DNA from: Paracentrotus lividus
Taxonomy: Eukaryota; Echinodermata; Echinoidea; Camarodonta; Echinidae
Length of the DNA: 64,000 nt
Assembly (NCBI GenBank): GCA_940671915.1
Contig: CALNVZ010003426.1
Coordinates: 48,535,151 to 48,599,150, forward strand
Direction of reading: 5' to 3'
Shown: piece after piece, positions 10,404-23,360 of the stretch
How positions within the stretch are numbered: the first letter of the stretch is position 1
Layout: the number at the start of each line of letters is the position of its first letter
Translations under genes and position numbers: made by a program
Notes under the pieces: generated by a model
Told to the model about the DNA's origin: nothing
Seen by the model: only the letters and a program-made list of their open reading frames with translations
Databases searched by the model: none

Positions 10404-10540
10404 TATTGAATGGCTTTATTTCATGAGATACCGGAATATATTCCACTGGTTAGGTCAAATATTGCACTCATCTTCAATTCGTGCAACATTGGCCCTAAAT
10501 CGTGGAATATTTCTGGTATCCCATTTTGAGCCATTCAATA
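10404..10540. mobile_element. Short foldback element
   Basis: TATTGAATGGCT at the left pairs with AGCCATTCAATA at the right. Inside, GAGATACCGGAATATATTCCAC pairs with GTGGAATATTTCTGGTATCC and GGTTAGG pairs with CCTAAAT. This makes arms of about 50 bases around a loop of about 35. Confidence 0.7.
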
Positions 10541-11680
10541 TGATATAAATATTTCGTTTATTGCGCTATGGATCGACATGTGATAACGACGATGACGATT
10601 AGGACGTTGATGGTTTTGTGAGTAAGTTTATGTCGACATCATGAGGATAAAGCGAACAGCGACAGTGATCACCGTCGTTCGTATGTAAATAATATTTAAA
10701 GGTTGCACAAATTATCTACTATGATTATTGTGCTGTTCGCTGACTAACATAGATCACAATAACAATATATCGGTCAAACTGTAGGTTTGTCGACATTGTC
10801 GGGGATCGAGCCTTCGGAATCGTCAGTAATTGAAAAGTATTTTGTATAATATGAGTCTATCTGTGATATTTTCGTTAGTAATTCATTAAAACAATTCATT
10901 CTAATAAATGCGTATTAAAGTGAAGAGAATGATGATGTTGTTAGTTGCTGGTGTTTTTAAAAATTTTTATTGGTTATCTAACCGCCTCAGCGACATACCC
11001 CTTGCCACCGCCCAGGCCCCCCCCCCCCGCCCCTACCAGGCGGTCCGATCAACCAAACATGTATGCTCGTTCCAGATTTCTCCAAAAAAGGAGTATAATA
11101 TTTTAGGGGCTCAGGTAGGGGGAAAATCCCGAGAAATCATTGAAATACGGGTATTTTAGCATCACCCCTGACTTTTTGTTTTTATTATTATTATTATTAT
11201 TATTTTTAATTTTTTTTATTAGGGGTAATTTTCAATTATTTGAGGACAAATCCTGAAATAGGGTCCTCAATATGGTCAAAAACCTAGGGGATAATTTTGC
11301 TGGCTCCCCCTCCCAGGCCTGTGATAGGAGGTATCTCAAAGAATCCGGAACGATATACACGAACTGTGAAAGTATTGCCCCCCCCCCACCCACCATCTAA
11401 CGCCCAATCAATCGTGATCATACATATTTCGAATGACCACCTGGCTTTCCATGTGACCTTCATCACCTAGCGACACTTTCTTGGATTTTGCCTCAAACGA
11501 TGTTGAGAATGTTCATCATGTTTACAATATCCTGACAGAAAAATGGACTTTGAACATGAACGAGATGTTAACTGTAGATGGCGCTAGTCAATCAGCTTCT
11601 GTACCAGTCCTGCGTCAGGCAGCAATTTAAAAAAAAAAGAAGTTCTCATTGTGCAATGATTTTAATATTGAATAATTGTG
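10541..11680. other. Intergenic with G/C homopolymers and (TTA)n
   Basis: Contains a C run near 11018-11027, a (TTA)n block near 11185-11205 and C runs near 11379-11388. A chance open frame crosses the C-rich part. No supported gene. Confidence 0.5.
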
Positions 11681-11686
11681 ATAAGA

Positions 11687-11784
11687 TAATGATGATGATG
11701 ATGATGATGATTATGATGATGATGACGATGATGATGATGATGATGAGGGGGAGGATGATGATGATGAGGAGGAGGATGATGATG

Positions 11785-11846
<62 letters not shown>

Positions 11847-11862
11847 GATGATGATTATAATG
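11687..11862. repeat. (GAT)n microsatellite
   Basis: Dense (ATG/GAT)n with some GAG and GGT variants. It produces Met-rich, Ile-rich and His-rich open frames on both strands, which are artefacts. Confidence 0.97.
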
Positions 11863-12416
11863 ATGACGGTGATAACGAGAAGAGTTTTGTTTTTCTTCCA
11901 AAATCTATTTCGCTCTCTCATAATTCTTCTTCTTCGTCATTGCCTATATATTATCTGCCACACCCTTTCTCACACTCCATCCAATCCACCTCTTTCTCCC
12001 AACATTGTTGCATTTATCCCTCCCTCTCCTATCGATCATGCCTGTATATTCTATCAAATGAGGCGCACATGCTAAGTACGTAAGGGGTCACAAATCAGAA
12101 CATTACAAAATGAGTACATTGGCTCTCGAACAATATAATGACTCATTAGTTCAACCTTTAATTAGTTAATTAAAAGGGGAAGTCAGCCCCGTGTGTTAAT
12201 CTATGTTATGTCATTGTGAGAGAAACGCTCTTTGCAAGGGGGGGGGGTCCTGCCAATTTTTTGGCAACTGTTATCTGGAGGGTCTTTTTTTTAACCATGG
12301 ACTTATTTGTGAATAAAATGGATTTGACCATAAACTGAAAATGTATCTAAAATGGAGTGTGCCTCCTCTAGCGACAACGCGTATTTGATTGAATTTATAT
12401 GGACATCATCAGTATA

Positions 12417-12671
12417 ATGCGGCGGTCACAACTCGTCGTAGGCTACGGGGCACGTGCCATCAACGTAGCCTACGTTGCATGTACAATGCACGTACAGGTC
12501 CTGGGTCAACTTCTGCGATTCCTGCGTTTCTGCAGTAAGGGTATAGTAAAAACTTCCTGCTCGTCGTACATGCATTGTACCTGCAAGGTATATCTCCGCT
12601 GCACGAATTTTCTACGAAATCCATCGTAGGGAGTTGCACGTCGAAGGTACCGCGAGTTGTGACCGCCGCAT
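12417..12671. mobile_element. TA-flanked MITE, ATGCGGCGGTCACAACTCG ends
   Basis: A 19-base terminal inverted repeat, ATGCGGCGGTCACAACTCG, is perfect at both ends and flanked by TA at 12415-12416 and 12672-12673. This fits a Tc1/mariner-type target site. The interior has further short palindromes around ACGTAGCCTACG and TACATGCATTGTA. There is no transposase. A diverged relative, sharing sequence past the right end as well, lies at about 62800-63080. Confidence 0.8.
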
Positions 12672-12769
12672 TAAATGGTGACTGTTATATGGACAGGAAA
12701 AAGTGAGTAACGGGTGCTCTGGTCTGAATTTCAGGTGAATGTCACAAATACAGCAAAATAATAATAATT

Positions 12770-12773
<4 letters not shown>

Positions 12774-12802
<29 letters not shown>
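12774..12802. repeat. (AC)n microsatellite
   Basis: About fourteen uninterrupted AC units. Confidence 0.95.
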
Positions 12803-12804
<2 letters not shown>

Positions 12805-14600
12805 CGAAATCGGCCTATAGCATTTTGAAGTTTTGCAAAATTTCGGAGAAACAGATGTATATGCATAATTATTTTCATGAATATTCAATGAGCAAACTTA
12901 TGAGGTCATAGTCTCTCCATTTCTTTTACATTTTAAATATGAAAATTTCATTCCGATTTTCTTCTCCAAGAATATAAAAATATGATTAATTCCTATTATG
13001 TGATAGATCATCAGTTTTTCCAAGGGACTCATACGCATGCATGTATGAAAAACGACTTAAAAATGACTTACTTATAAAGTATGAAAAACAACTAATAAAG
13101 TTCATATTTATCTAATTTCATAATTAAGATTTTGATTATCATATCTTTAATTTCCTGTGAAAAGCTGCAGCAATTTTTTTTTTTTGCAGTGTACATGCGT
13201 TAAAAATGTCTCCTATGCAATTGAAAACAACATAAGTTCCACTTTGAATGATCATACTTTTATTTCTTGGCGCAGAAAGTTTAAATAATGGTAATATTGA
13301 ATATTAAATCAATTTGGAGATAATATTATGACAGCACCAGCTTCCTCATTGAATATTTATGACAAATTTATACATAGATCTGACTACCGAAATAATTAAA
13401 AAAATAAAAATAAAAAAAATTTGCTATTTTTCGTCCGATTTCAATGGAATTTCCAGTGTTTTGCCTTATTCATTCAATTCATATTGAGTTAAGTCCGGAG
13501 TACTTAAGAAAGAGAAAGTTTTTATTACTAAATTTATATTTATTCAAGGAAATTGTCTAGGTGTAAGGATTTATGTAGCCTCTCATTTTCAAAGTAACTT
13601 ATAAACCAATATCTTTTTGAAACAGTTGATCGCAGATAATAACAGTAAACAGCATACCAATATTAACAAAATCGTCAAACTGTTTTTATTTTGTTTAACT
13701 GCTGCTTTTTTTAGTCATTACTTTAAACAAACTAAATTGTTGTTGACATTGTGGCAATTTATATCTTATTTGTAATTTTTATTGTAAAATTTTTTGCGGT
13801 GATCAATAAAAGCTGGAGTCTTCCTTTGGCATCGCGGGGCGCTGGCGAGGCAAAAGGGGTGCATGAGGGTAGGCGTGACGCCTTTATTTTAAAAACAAAA
13901 TCAAAAGCCAAAAGATCTGTCAGCTGTTGGGGGGGGGCAAGCGTGATCAATTAGCGTATATAATTTTAACAGAAGCAACTATGCCGCGTGGTGGGGGGGG
14001 GGCATTTTCCCCAAATTGTAGATAGAATATCGGGTCCGTTCGCCTCCTGATCCACGCCTGATTAGTTCAAAAGTAATCGTACAGTTGAATAACTAATGAA
14101 ATTAGTGAAGAGTAAATGAATTAGAGATGAGTTGTTATATATTACCTTGATCATTCGAGATGACTGAAGCATTATATAGAAACTCGAATACGCATCGGAG
14201 GAACGTTTATTGGAATGATATTGATAAATGGACATAGGGATGTTATCCAACTATGGGGGGGGTTGCAATCGTCATCAATGATGGACTTGTTATGTTGCTT
14301 GCTAGAGGTTTCCCTAATACATTATGCTGCCTCTGTAAATGGAATGTTTTGGTTTTCATATTCAGTCCGTTGTACAGATCTGCCCATCATATTGAAATAA
14401 AATATTTGCCTATACCTCGCATGTAGCTTGCTCGTATCGGTTGACGACTAAAGATAGCGAGAGAGAAAAGAGGGGGGGGGGTGGGGGCTAACCCTACCCC
14501 CACTTTTTTCAGTAAACGTGCTCAACATTTTAGGGCTTTCAGCCCACACTATTGGCTCTGCCCCTTCACTTTCAAATCGCTCTGCGATGGGCCATATGTT
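12803..14600. other. Intergenic, unassigned
   Basis: Mostly AT-rich. A slightly GC-richer patch at 13815-14060 includes short G runs (13930-13937, 13992-14001). No exon, RNA gene or transposon end is supported. Confidence 0.45.
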
Positions 14601-14617
14601 AAAAAGACATCGACAGT

Positions 14618-14742
14618 CAGAGAGAGGGAGAGAGAGAGAGAGAGAAGACGAGAGGAAGCAGTAGAGAGAGAGATTGATTGAAACTGTTAAAGCGCCACGC
14701 ATAGTTTTTTTTTTTTTTTTTTTTTTTTGGGGGTGGGGGGGG
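14618..14742. repeat. GA block followed by T24-G tract
   Basis: A short (GA)n block at about 14618-14673, then about 24 T residues (14705-14728) running directly into a G-rich run to 14742. A poly-A run follows at about 14880-14906. Confidence 0.9.
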
Positions 14743-14874
14743 AGCTGTAGTGAATTGACTATTGCTCGAAAGATTGCTTTTGATGGCGTCTTCAACCCAT
14801 AAATGTGTAAATGTTTTTGAGGGGTTTTATTCCACCCATGCCCCCCAATGCACTTTTATAATGAAAACCCATGT

Positions 14875-14906
<32 letters not shown>

Positions 14907-15199
14907 TAGGTCACATAAAACAAGATTCCGCACACAATAAAATCAATCAATCAATCGCTCAATCGGTTTGTAAACATGTTTCATATAATAGGAGGCCACA
15001 TGGTGTTAATCCTGTCTTTAAAGGAAACCAAAGTTATGAGACTTAGGATGAAATAATAGGGATTAAAGGACAGCTAGCCCGACTCGGAACTCATGAAATC
15101 AGCGCTGCGCAATAAAACTCAGATCAGCTCCGCATGCGTATATCGGGTGCGATTTCAGTAGCTGATTTGAGCGTACACGGAGCGGTCCACTGCCCTAGC

Positions 15200-15417
15200 T
15201 TCTCAAATTCTTCTTCTCGGATTCATCTTTTTTGAAAGGTTTCTCAGGAATAGCTGATTGTCTTTTTGACATATTTAGCTAGCTTTGAGATTCGAGGTTT
15301 CTTTGAGCTACTCCTGTCGTTTAGACCTGGTATTCTGCTCGAACTTTCGTTGATTAAATCTCAACTCGACTCTATCTTCCATTTGCGAATCGTCAACCTG
15401 CGCTCAAGTTCTAACCG
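15200..15417 (+). other. Candidate untranslated first exon of gene B
   Basis: A pyrimidine-rich, higher-complexity stretch ends at CTAACCG followed by the consensus donor GTAAGT at 15418. No long open frame crosses it, so it would be a 5' UTR exon. The upstream 15060-15200 sequence is GC-richer than its surroundings and could be the core promoter, but I see no clear TATA box or initiator. The start coordinate is a guess. It could pair with the candidate exon at 63319-63364, the next strand-matched exon with a plausible start codon. Confidence 0.35.
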
Positions 15418-17479
15418 GTAAGTTTTGCGATGTTGGGTGAACTGGTGAAAGTTTGTTGGTGCTTCGGCGAGCATGTATCGTGGGCGGCGATATGACAGGT
15501 TTCATCGCCTGCGTTCTGGACCAAAACATAGGGTCTCACAGTTATGGTTGCTGACAGGTGTATTGAAGAATTGAGTGATTTGAAATGACATTTGCAGAAT
15601 GAACTACCCTATAGATAAGTGGTGATGACATTTCTGAACAAGTATTGCGTGGTTCTAAGCAGGAAATCGTGGCTGTTGTGAGCTAAGGAGTAATGGGCAT
15701 GTTTGGCACAATTTGATGTAATGCTATAGGCCTACAGAGGACCAACACCATTTTGTTTGAGTGAATGTAATTTTGAGATTTCTAGCACCCTGCAAATACC
15801 TGCAGCATATCAGCTTCTACTCCCCATGTTCTGAGACCTCAATATTTTCTCATTTCTACCTTGACTCTGTTTATTCTATATCAATCTCAACCTATAAAAC
15901 CATCATTAACGATCCTAAATCTAATCTGATATTTATAAGAAGGGATGAATAACAAAGGAATAAAATTTTGTTGAGGATATAGAAATCTGTAAAAAGTATT
16001 TGTAAATGTATTGTATGTAAAGTGAATCTGGTGAAAGTGTGCAGATTTGAGAGTGACATGAAGACAACAAGAGAGAGAGAAAGAGAGAGAGAGAGGGGAG
16101 GGGGGGGGGGGGAATGGTGGAGAGAATGTGAAATAGGTTTTGTGTTAATAAGCAAACAATGTCAATAAGGATGCTATTCAAGCTTTATGTATTTGTGAGA
16201 AGGTTTATCTTGACAACAGTAAGCTTTGCCAGACATAGCAAAACAATGATAATGTTTACAAATTGATTCCAAGCATTGTAACTCATTCTCAAATAATATG
16301 TTGGTATGATAATCATTAGTCCCATGAGAGAAACATCAAATAAAATGTAATAATGTAGTATTTCTGTTTCAGAATTTCTGTTTTGGACAATAACATTTGG
16401 AGCTTTAACTTAATTGTTATGTTTTTATTCAAATGGGAATTGCCAATTAAAGAAAATAAAAGAATAATTGTTCTGGGAAACCTTGATAATTCTGATATGT
16501 TGGCTTGTGCTCAAATGCATTTGATAATCAAGGTTATATTGTCGTTTGAATAACAGGTAACTAATATTGCATGCACCGATCTTACTCTCCATTGATTGCA
16601 AGTATGATATTAAATAGATAAGTATCAGAGATATCAGTTCAAGGTTTCATGCTGTAGCTTGTACGCATCAATCCAAGTCAGTTCCAGCGGACAATATAAC
16701 ATAATGTGCAGGGTCTGAATTGAAAGACTAGACTGTATAGTCCTGTTTGTATTCATTTCACTATCCCAGAATCTTGATTTGAATGAATTATAGAAACCAT
16801 TTAAAGGGGATTAGATTTTTTAAAAATGACCATTTTAAACAAATATTTTGATTAAGAAAAAATGTGAACTCTTTAGAGAAGCAATTACCAGATCTTTTGA
16901 GAGCTACCCTGAACTGTTGTCGAAATGGCCAGATGGGCCACATTTTCAAGAAGAATGGCCAAATATATTCACTAGTGGCCTGTGGCATTGCGTCAATTTA
17001 TTTCAATGTGTATATTGTTCAATTTGGTCTTGATTTTAAGCACATTTTCAAGTACATGTATCTTTAGAACCCGGCCATGCACAATGTGACAGTTGGTAAC
17101 CATAGTTAAATTTGAGCCTTGGGTATAAACTTTGTGCATGATACTAGACTTTCAGTTATCACCTACAAAATACCCTGCTCTCAGCAGGACTAATTCATAA
17201 ACACTGATATAATGGTAGAGGATCAGTCGACCACTTAACCCACTGAGAACTGATTCTCCAATTCTCATAGGTTTAATGCATGAAGAAACTTGTTCATGTA
17301 TAGTCAGTGAGTTAAGTTGTTGTACAGAGTTTGAAAGAATCCCGGATACCTTACCATCTCTAGTTGGCAACATCCAGTGCAAGCTGCCCTGCCGACTATA
17401 CTTAATAAGGTTGAAAAGAAGGTTCAACTTCCTTACGATACAGTGTTTGTTTGGTTTTTTTTGAAGAAAAAAATCAATC
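15418..17479 (+). other. Putative gene B intron, quiet part
   Basis: AT-rich with a GA block and G run at about 16069-16111. No coding exon, RNA gene or clear transposon terminus was recognised. Confidence 0.45.
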
Positions 17480-17483
17480 TTAA

Positions 17484-17983
17484 AGGTGGTCCTGCCCGAG
17501 CATCGCTAAACTAAAACGAGGACTCAAGATACGATCTGTGTGGTCGCCGCCATATTGTTCACGATCGAGAGCATGACTTAATTTGCATACGGCCGGTTGT
17601 CAATCAAAATTAGTGCAAACACGCCAGCCAATCGCGATCGCGCTGTGAGTGCGAGGCGTGCAGCGTATGTGGATACTCTGTTTATGTATGAAGCATTGTA
17701 TCAGTGCACCATCAGTGAATGCATATACACAGTGTTCGGATCTCGAGATTATCACGTGCATGTAATACTTCTCGCTTGCACAACAGGCGGGGACATCCGA
17801 GCGGTCGAATCATTGCCGATAACAAATTGGCTCATTTCTTCGGCAATCGTTCGGGCGTTCTAGCTTTCGGTTTTTGGACCACTGCGTAAGAGTCGCACAT
17901 CGTTGGTTTGAATGGGCAGCTTGCAAAGTTTGTTACCGCGTACGTATTTTGAACTCCCTCTACACTATGGGAAACGTACACCT
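17484..17983. mobile_element. Possible TTAA-flanked element
   Basis: TTAA at 17480-17483 is followed by AGGTGGTCC, and CGTACACCT is followed by TTAA at 17984-17987. Only AGGTG/CACCT matches as a terminal repeat, so the ends are weak. The interior is markedly richer in CpG and GC than both flanks, which supports a discrete insertion. No transposase motif. Confidence 0.45.
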
Positions 17984-17987
17984 TTAA

Positions 17988-20015
17988 GTTAGCTATCATT
18001 TGACTTTACTTGAAATTAATATCCCAGTCGAGACTCGGCTAGACACAAGAACCTCTTGATTTCAAAGGAGCCGTAGACTATTAATGTTAGTTTTAATTTC
18101 TAGTGAAGGTTATGAATGAAACCTTACCCCATTATTCATGGTCATCAGGCAGAAAGATTTAATTTAATTTTTTATACAAAATGGATCACTCGTCTGAAAT
18201 AATAGATCGGTTCAGATACGGACTAGCTTTTGCCAGCTAAGCTATCAATAAATGTCCCTGTATTCCTCTCCCTTACACAGTCTAGCATAATTCAGCCAAA
18301 TGTAATTTTCGCATCACCAATTCTTTTAATCCAAAAAGCAACCTCCAAGCTTCCCTTGAATGCGACTACATGACTGCATCGAAACGGAAAACAGAGAAAA
18401 GAATGACGACTCTGACATCTGTAATTTATGTATCTTCTGACAAATTACATTTTCATCTGTCTTCCATGGTGCAAGAAATCTCCAGAGACTCCCCTCCTTT
18501 GAAATCGCCTGATTGATGTTATACTTGTATGGAGGGATCATTCCAGGGTCCATGTCTAATTCTCTCCCGACTTCTTCTCCAATTCCTACACTGTTTTCAT
18601 CATCTTGCTGGAAGCGATACCCTTCTCTTTTTCATCGTATCCGACAATTTTTTTTGTCGGATATTTCCCATCTTTCCTGAGGCTTTGATAACTCCAGTAT
18701 GTACCCAAGGCAGAATCTTGGAAAGAAGTGCACAAGTGGTGTCATGCACAAGGGGCTCTTGAAAATGAAATTAAAATGTAACCTGGCATACATTCTTGTC
18801 CAAAGGTTGATCCTTTAAAGTGAATTTCAGGATGTGAATCCTGGAATTGGGTCTTGTGCAAAATTTGATCGCATTATCAACCAAAAAAATGAAAATATAT
18901 GGAATATCTTTCTAAAATTTCCTAGAAAGCATGTCTTCATGATATAACATAATTTATAGTTTATTATAGAAAAAGTAAAAAGCAACAAATTGTTTTTTAA
19001 CACACTAAATAAAATTTATAAATTCAATATACTTTAGATTTGAAAAAAAAGATGGAAATATTAAGGTAATAGCATTTGTTTTGACTTCATACAGTTAAAA
19101 TGGAAATTATATGATTATCTTAAGAATGATTTGGGCAACAATCTTCATTTTTGTTTGATGTTCTCAACTGAGGGAAGCTGAGGAATTTGAGCTGGTCACA
19201 TTGATAAAAATGAAATTAATTTTTATTAAAAAGGTTAGGGGACCTTACAAAATCTGTTATGGCCTTCATTCAAAACAAACCTCCATTTGAACTGCAATGA
19301 ACCAGGCAACCCTCTCAATTTACAGAGAATGATCATAATGTGTAGGAAACAACTGTTTTCTACATCTAGGTCATGTTGGATTCAATCAGGAAATAACAAA
19401 TTGTTTTATAGCATCTTTTCTCCAAACAAGTGATACTTGGAGCATGAGGTGAAATGGTGCTAAAAAATGCACCATAGTGGCTAACCTAGGCTGATTTGCC
19501 TTTAGATAAACTGCGATAGTCCCTTTGCCCATCAAATAATACCTGTTTCTCTATTTTTACTAATTTTTCTGTCACTTAAAACAAAATTGATTGGGAAAGA
19601 ACCCAAACCAAGCAACAATAAAAATTAATTCAGGTTAGAACCATTTTATGGTATTAGGAATTAGGAATTATCTCTAAATACATGTATCTTGATATTAAAA
19701 ATCCTACTTTCTTTGTTTAGTATTTTTAATAAAAGAGGAGGATTAAATAATGGCCATTGTTAAAGTGTCCACTATCTAGAAGTTGGGGGAACTTGTCATA
19801 TTTCACCCGAGAGATAATGAAGGACAGAGGTAATTGCTATTGAAAGACTCCTACCATTAGGTCTGCCCCATTGAGCAATGGTTTACATCATGACAAGTGA
19901 AGGCAACAAGATAAGGGGGTGGGAGTCCTATGGCTATTGGTTTGTAAAATAGCAGATTTTTAGCTGCTTAAATATATATATATCAAGGGCAGTGTTGCCC
20001 TGTATTAATGCTTGA
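17988..20015 (+). other. Putative gene B intron, unassigned
   Basis: AT-rich sequence. The stretch 18330-18770 is somewhat more complex but shows no exon with paired splice sites. Nothing else is supported. Confidence 0.45.
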
Positions 20016-20050
20016 TTTTTTTTTTATTTTTTTTTTTTTGGGGGGGGGGG
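20016..20050. repeat. Composite T-G homopolymer tract
   Basis: About 23 T residues with one A, then about 11 G residues. Same architecture as 2616-2656. Confidence 0.9.
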
Positions 20051-21685
20051 CTGCAAAATGCATGTAATGAGGGGTTTGTGGGTCCAGGATCCTGTAAGAT
20101 AAAGATTTAGGATCAATTGCAAAAAACAACCATTCTGATTGGTTCACATTGAAAGTAAATGCAAATAGTCTTTGCAACATGGTTTCTGATTGGCTACTTA
20201 TCGATTTCCAATTGATTGCAACTCTTTTATGTTACATGGCCCGGAGTTCTTATCTATGGAAGATGTGGAATGATTTTGTCAAAACCACTAGACCACAACA
20301 CCCCTAATACCATAACAGTTCTTTGATTAGTCCTAAATGCCAGCTTTTCTTACTAAAGCTCTTTAATAAAGAAATGGTCAGGTAATTAAATTTGCTGTTA
20401 CCTGGACAAGGACACTCTTCAATTCTGTTACCCATTCGGGGTTATTCACTGGTCCTAGCTCACATTGTCATATGTAACTTGGACAAAGAGGATTTGGACA
20501 AAACCACAACACAACTCTTGTTTTGACTCGAGACCAAAGTGGGAAAACAGGTGCATATAACAACAAGGGCGGGGATATGGGATGACATATTGATATTCAA
20601 TTGGCATCCCGATAATTAACATCTAAATATTAGCAACCAGGGTGGTATGACTGACTTGGGTACCATAGAAAGGAATCTTCCATTATGTTGGAAATGACAG
20701 TCCTGTAACCTTCTCTAAAATCAACAACCTGAAACGACAACCCAAAATCAAAACCAACACAAACAAACAAAAGGGGAAAGTTGTCATTACATCCAAATAT
20801 TAAAATGTCAGCAGGGTAATTAAACTGATTAATCCCTCAGGGATTGATAAACTTCAGTCGCCAATGGGTAAAGTCTAGTTATGAAGCTACTGGATGAGGG
20901 AATGTACCTGTAAAATGAATGCTTCAAAACCAGGAAAATATTGGTTAATGCTCTCCCCAACCCCCTCAACCCCCTAACAATCACTTGAAATTAGCAAGGA
21001 TACCCAAATACATATATTCAAAGAGCATCCTCATCTGAATATTTAATAAGGCAACTATATTGGATCGAAGGACTGACTCCTAAAAAAGTGAGAAATGATA
21101 GCATCTTTGTTCGATCCATGGTTTTGGCAATTACATTGTAACTTCCAAATCTGCCCAGTGCATCTCGCTGGTTGAGAATTTAGAACGATACTTCTGGCTG
21201 CTACTACAGATACAAATACTTCACACTCTCCCCCACAAAAACAAAGAAAGTTTAGTATGTCAACCGCTTGGACGATTGCCAATCGACTCCTGCACATCCG
21301 ATAGATTAACACTATGGTCACTCTCCTGGAAGGGGTGAAAACAGCTTTCTAATACCTCACTCTTGTTTGTCTATAATTCACGTCAAATCATTTCAGACCA
21401 TCTCGGGAGACATTGCGATGCATAGCCCCTTCTCTTTGGAGACTGTAAGCCAGGAGAAGCAATTTGGAGTTTCGTTGCAAGCTAGCTTTCTTGCTACACT
21501 CGCTCACCCACGTCTCTCACAGATCAATCAGTACCCATTCTATGTTCTCATTATTTAAAGATGGATGCATCGGTAGTGAATCCAGGATGATGTTGTCAGG
21601 GAAGGGGGGGGGTGGTCCATGGGGTGGTCCAGGGTCCTAAAGCAAGCAGCAAAGAACTGGTAAAAGAAGCAGGGGAGAGACCAGT
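20051..21685 (+). other. Putative gene B intron, unassigned
   Basis: Contains CTGATTGG/CCAAT-like words near 20135-20205. No exon, RNA gene or clear element boundary was recognised. Confidence 0.45.
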
Positions 21686-21920
21686 GGGGTGTAACACAAA
21701 GACTTACGATTGATCAAAAGTTACGATTGATTTTTTCGTGGTAACCTCATTTGAAAATCAGGTACAGTCATGGATTGGGATTTGGATATGATTAAGAGAA
21801 GGGTTAGGGCTAGGGTTAGGATTAAGATGATCAACTTTGGAGCACCCTGTCCATGATGAGGCTACCGAGAAAAAATCAATCGTAACTTTTAATCAATCGT
21901 AAGTCTTTGTGTTACACCCC
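21686..21920. mobile_element. Palindromic MITE with CCAGT duplication
   Basis: The arms begin GGGGTGTAACACAAAGACTT and share TACGATTGAT, AAAGTTACGATTGATTTTTTC and GGTA-CCTCAT, pairing over about 70 bases. Both ends are flanked by CCAGT (21681-21685, 21921-21925), a 5-base target duplication. The loop centre carries TTAGGG-type words near 21800-21825. Non-coding. Confidence 0.82.
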
Positions 21921-22005
21921 CCAGTTCTGACATGTTTGTAGAAGCCACATAATATTGGTTTATGAGAAATGAGCAATAATCTTTTACATCCCTTTTAAAT
22001 TTTAG

Positions 22006-22017
22006 GGGGGGGGGGGA
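22006..22017. repeat. Poly-G tract
   Basis: About 11 G residues after AATTTTA. Confidence 0.85.
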
Positions 22018-22249
22018 GACAAACAAATTGTATACAGTACATGTTGTTTTTTATTGTCCAAAACAAAGAAAATTCTTTAGGGGGGAATAAGTGCCCCCAA
22101 AGCTAATGTAAGTATGCCCCCTAACCTGCAAATGGTCATGACATTGGTAACAAAATAAATCAAGGTAAATCATTATTCATTGTGTGGATAAAAAGGGGGA
22201 TATTCAACTATATTTGAAGTTAAGTAATGACTGTACCACAACCAGTTTG

Positions 22250-22384
22250 CAGTGGCGGATCCAGGTTTTGGGCGCAGGGGACCCGTGCGCCCTCTATCCC
22301 TCTATAGTGTAAAAACCACTCAATGACTGTACATGTTAAAATCTCTAAATTTCTGCAGCTCACCCCTTAGCGGATCCGCCACTG
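22250..22384. mobile_element. hAT-like MITE, CAGTGGCGGATCC ends
   Basis: CAGTGGCGGATCCAGG at the left and CGGATCCGCCACTG at the right form a 13-base inverted repeat. AGTTTG flanks both ends (22244-22249, 22385-22390). CAGTGGCGG termini are common among hAT-type MITEs; the visible duplication is 6 bases, not the usual 8, so the class is uncertain. Confidence 0.78.
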
Positions 22385-22447
22385 AGTTTGATACTAGTAT
22401 TGGGCAGGTCAGTTTAATGTGTGTCAATCATAACAAACAGAGACATG

Positions 22448-22897
22448 AGGCGCTGCTGCACTAGCTTGAGCTAAAAAATAGCGCGCTAATTGGTAGATCG
22501 GGAAAAAACTTGAAAAAACGAAACCGGTCCTGCATTAGCTCAAGCTATTTTAAAATTTTGCATTAACAATCTGACCTGACCTTGAACAAACAAGCCTGAT
22601 GTGTATTGCGCAACTGGTAACTACCGCTAGCGTGTACACGCACAGGTGCACAATTTCGTATTTATCTCGAGCTAGTGCAGGACCGCGCAAAATAGCGTGC
22701 TATTTCGTACCAAAACCGCAAACCAGCTCGAGTTTTTTAAAAAAAAACCTAGGACGACTCGGGCTGGGATATCAGCCAAATTAGCGAGCTACACAAATGT
22801 ATTTGACCGCAAAGCCAGCTCACCTTTGATCGGGCTAGTTCATCAGATCACAAATAGCGCGCTATTTAAAATAGCTCGAGCTAGTGCAGCAGCGCCT
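22448..22897. mobile_element. Modular foldback element, AGGCGCTGCTGCAC ends
   Basis: The terminal inverted repeat is about 42 bases: AGGCGCTGCTGCACTAGC, then YGAGCTA, then TAGCGCGCTA, mirrored at the right end. Further copies of the same module lie inside (CCTGCATTAGCTCAAGCTA near 22527, TCGAGCTAGTGCAGGACC near 22667, and AGCTCGAG near 22725). ATG flanks both ends, perhaps a 3-base duplication. No transposase. Confidence 0.75.
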
Positions 22898-23360
22898 ATG
22901 TTTGAGGTTTATACCTCCCTTTCATTTCCTTTAAAGAATGAGGTCAATATTGATACATGTATGTATCGGATAAGATATTTTGTTATGTCTTCTAGAGTTG
23001 TACTGGTTTAATAATTCAGAGGTTCCTAACACAGAATGTAGGTCCCCTTGAGCCCCTTGAGTGATATCCGCTACTTATGATATGTCTCCAAGTTGCAAAT
23101 CAATTCATTTTTCCTCAAAACATGTTAAGTTTCCCCAATATTTAGACTAAATTAAAGTGAGGCATAAAGACTCTAATACATGTCCTATTCGAGCCAACAT
23201 ACAATATGGGATATGAATTTAAAACTTGTGGGATATGAATATGAAACTTCTTGGATGAAGCGAGTATGGCACTAATCTCATTAAAGACCATCATCAATCT
23301 TCATTTGCCTCTCTTGATCCAGGTGAGTGGATAACTGGTAGGCTTGGCATTCATTGCATT

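Noticed and set aside
11578..12075. 165-codon Met-rich frame
   Set aside because: It spans a GAT microsatellite, with unrelated sequence on both sides.
21800..21830. Interstitial telomere
   Set aside because: Only two or three imperfect TTAGGG words, inside a MITE loop.
23310..23330. Splice donor CCAG|GTGAGT
   Set aside because: Good donor sequence, but no open frame with a plausible acceptor precedes it.
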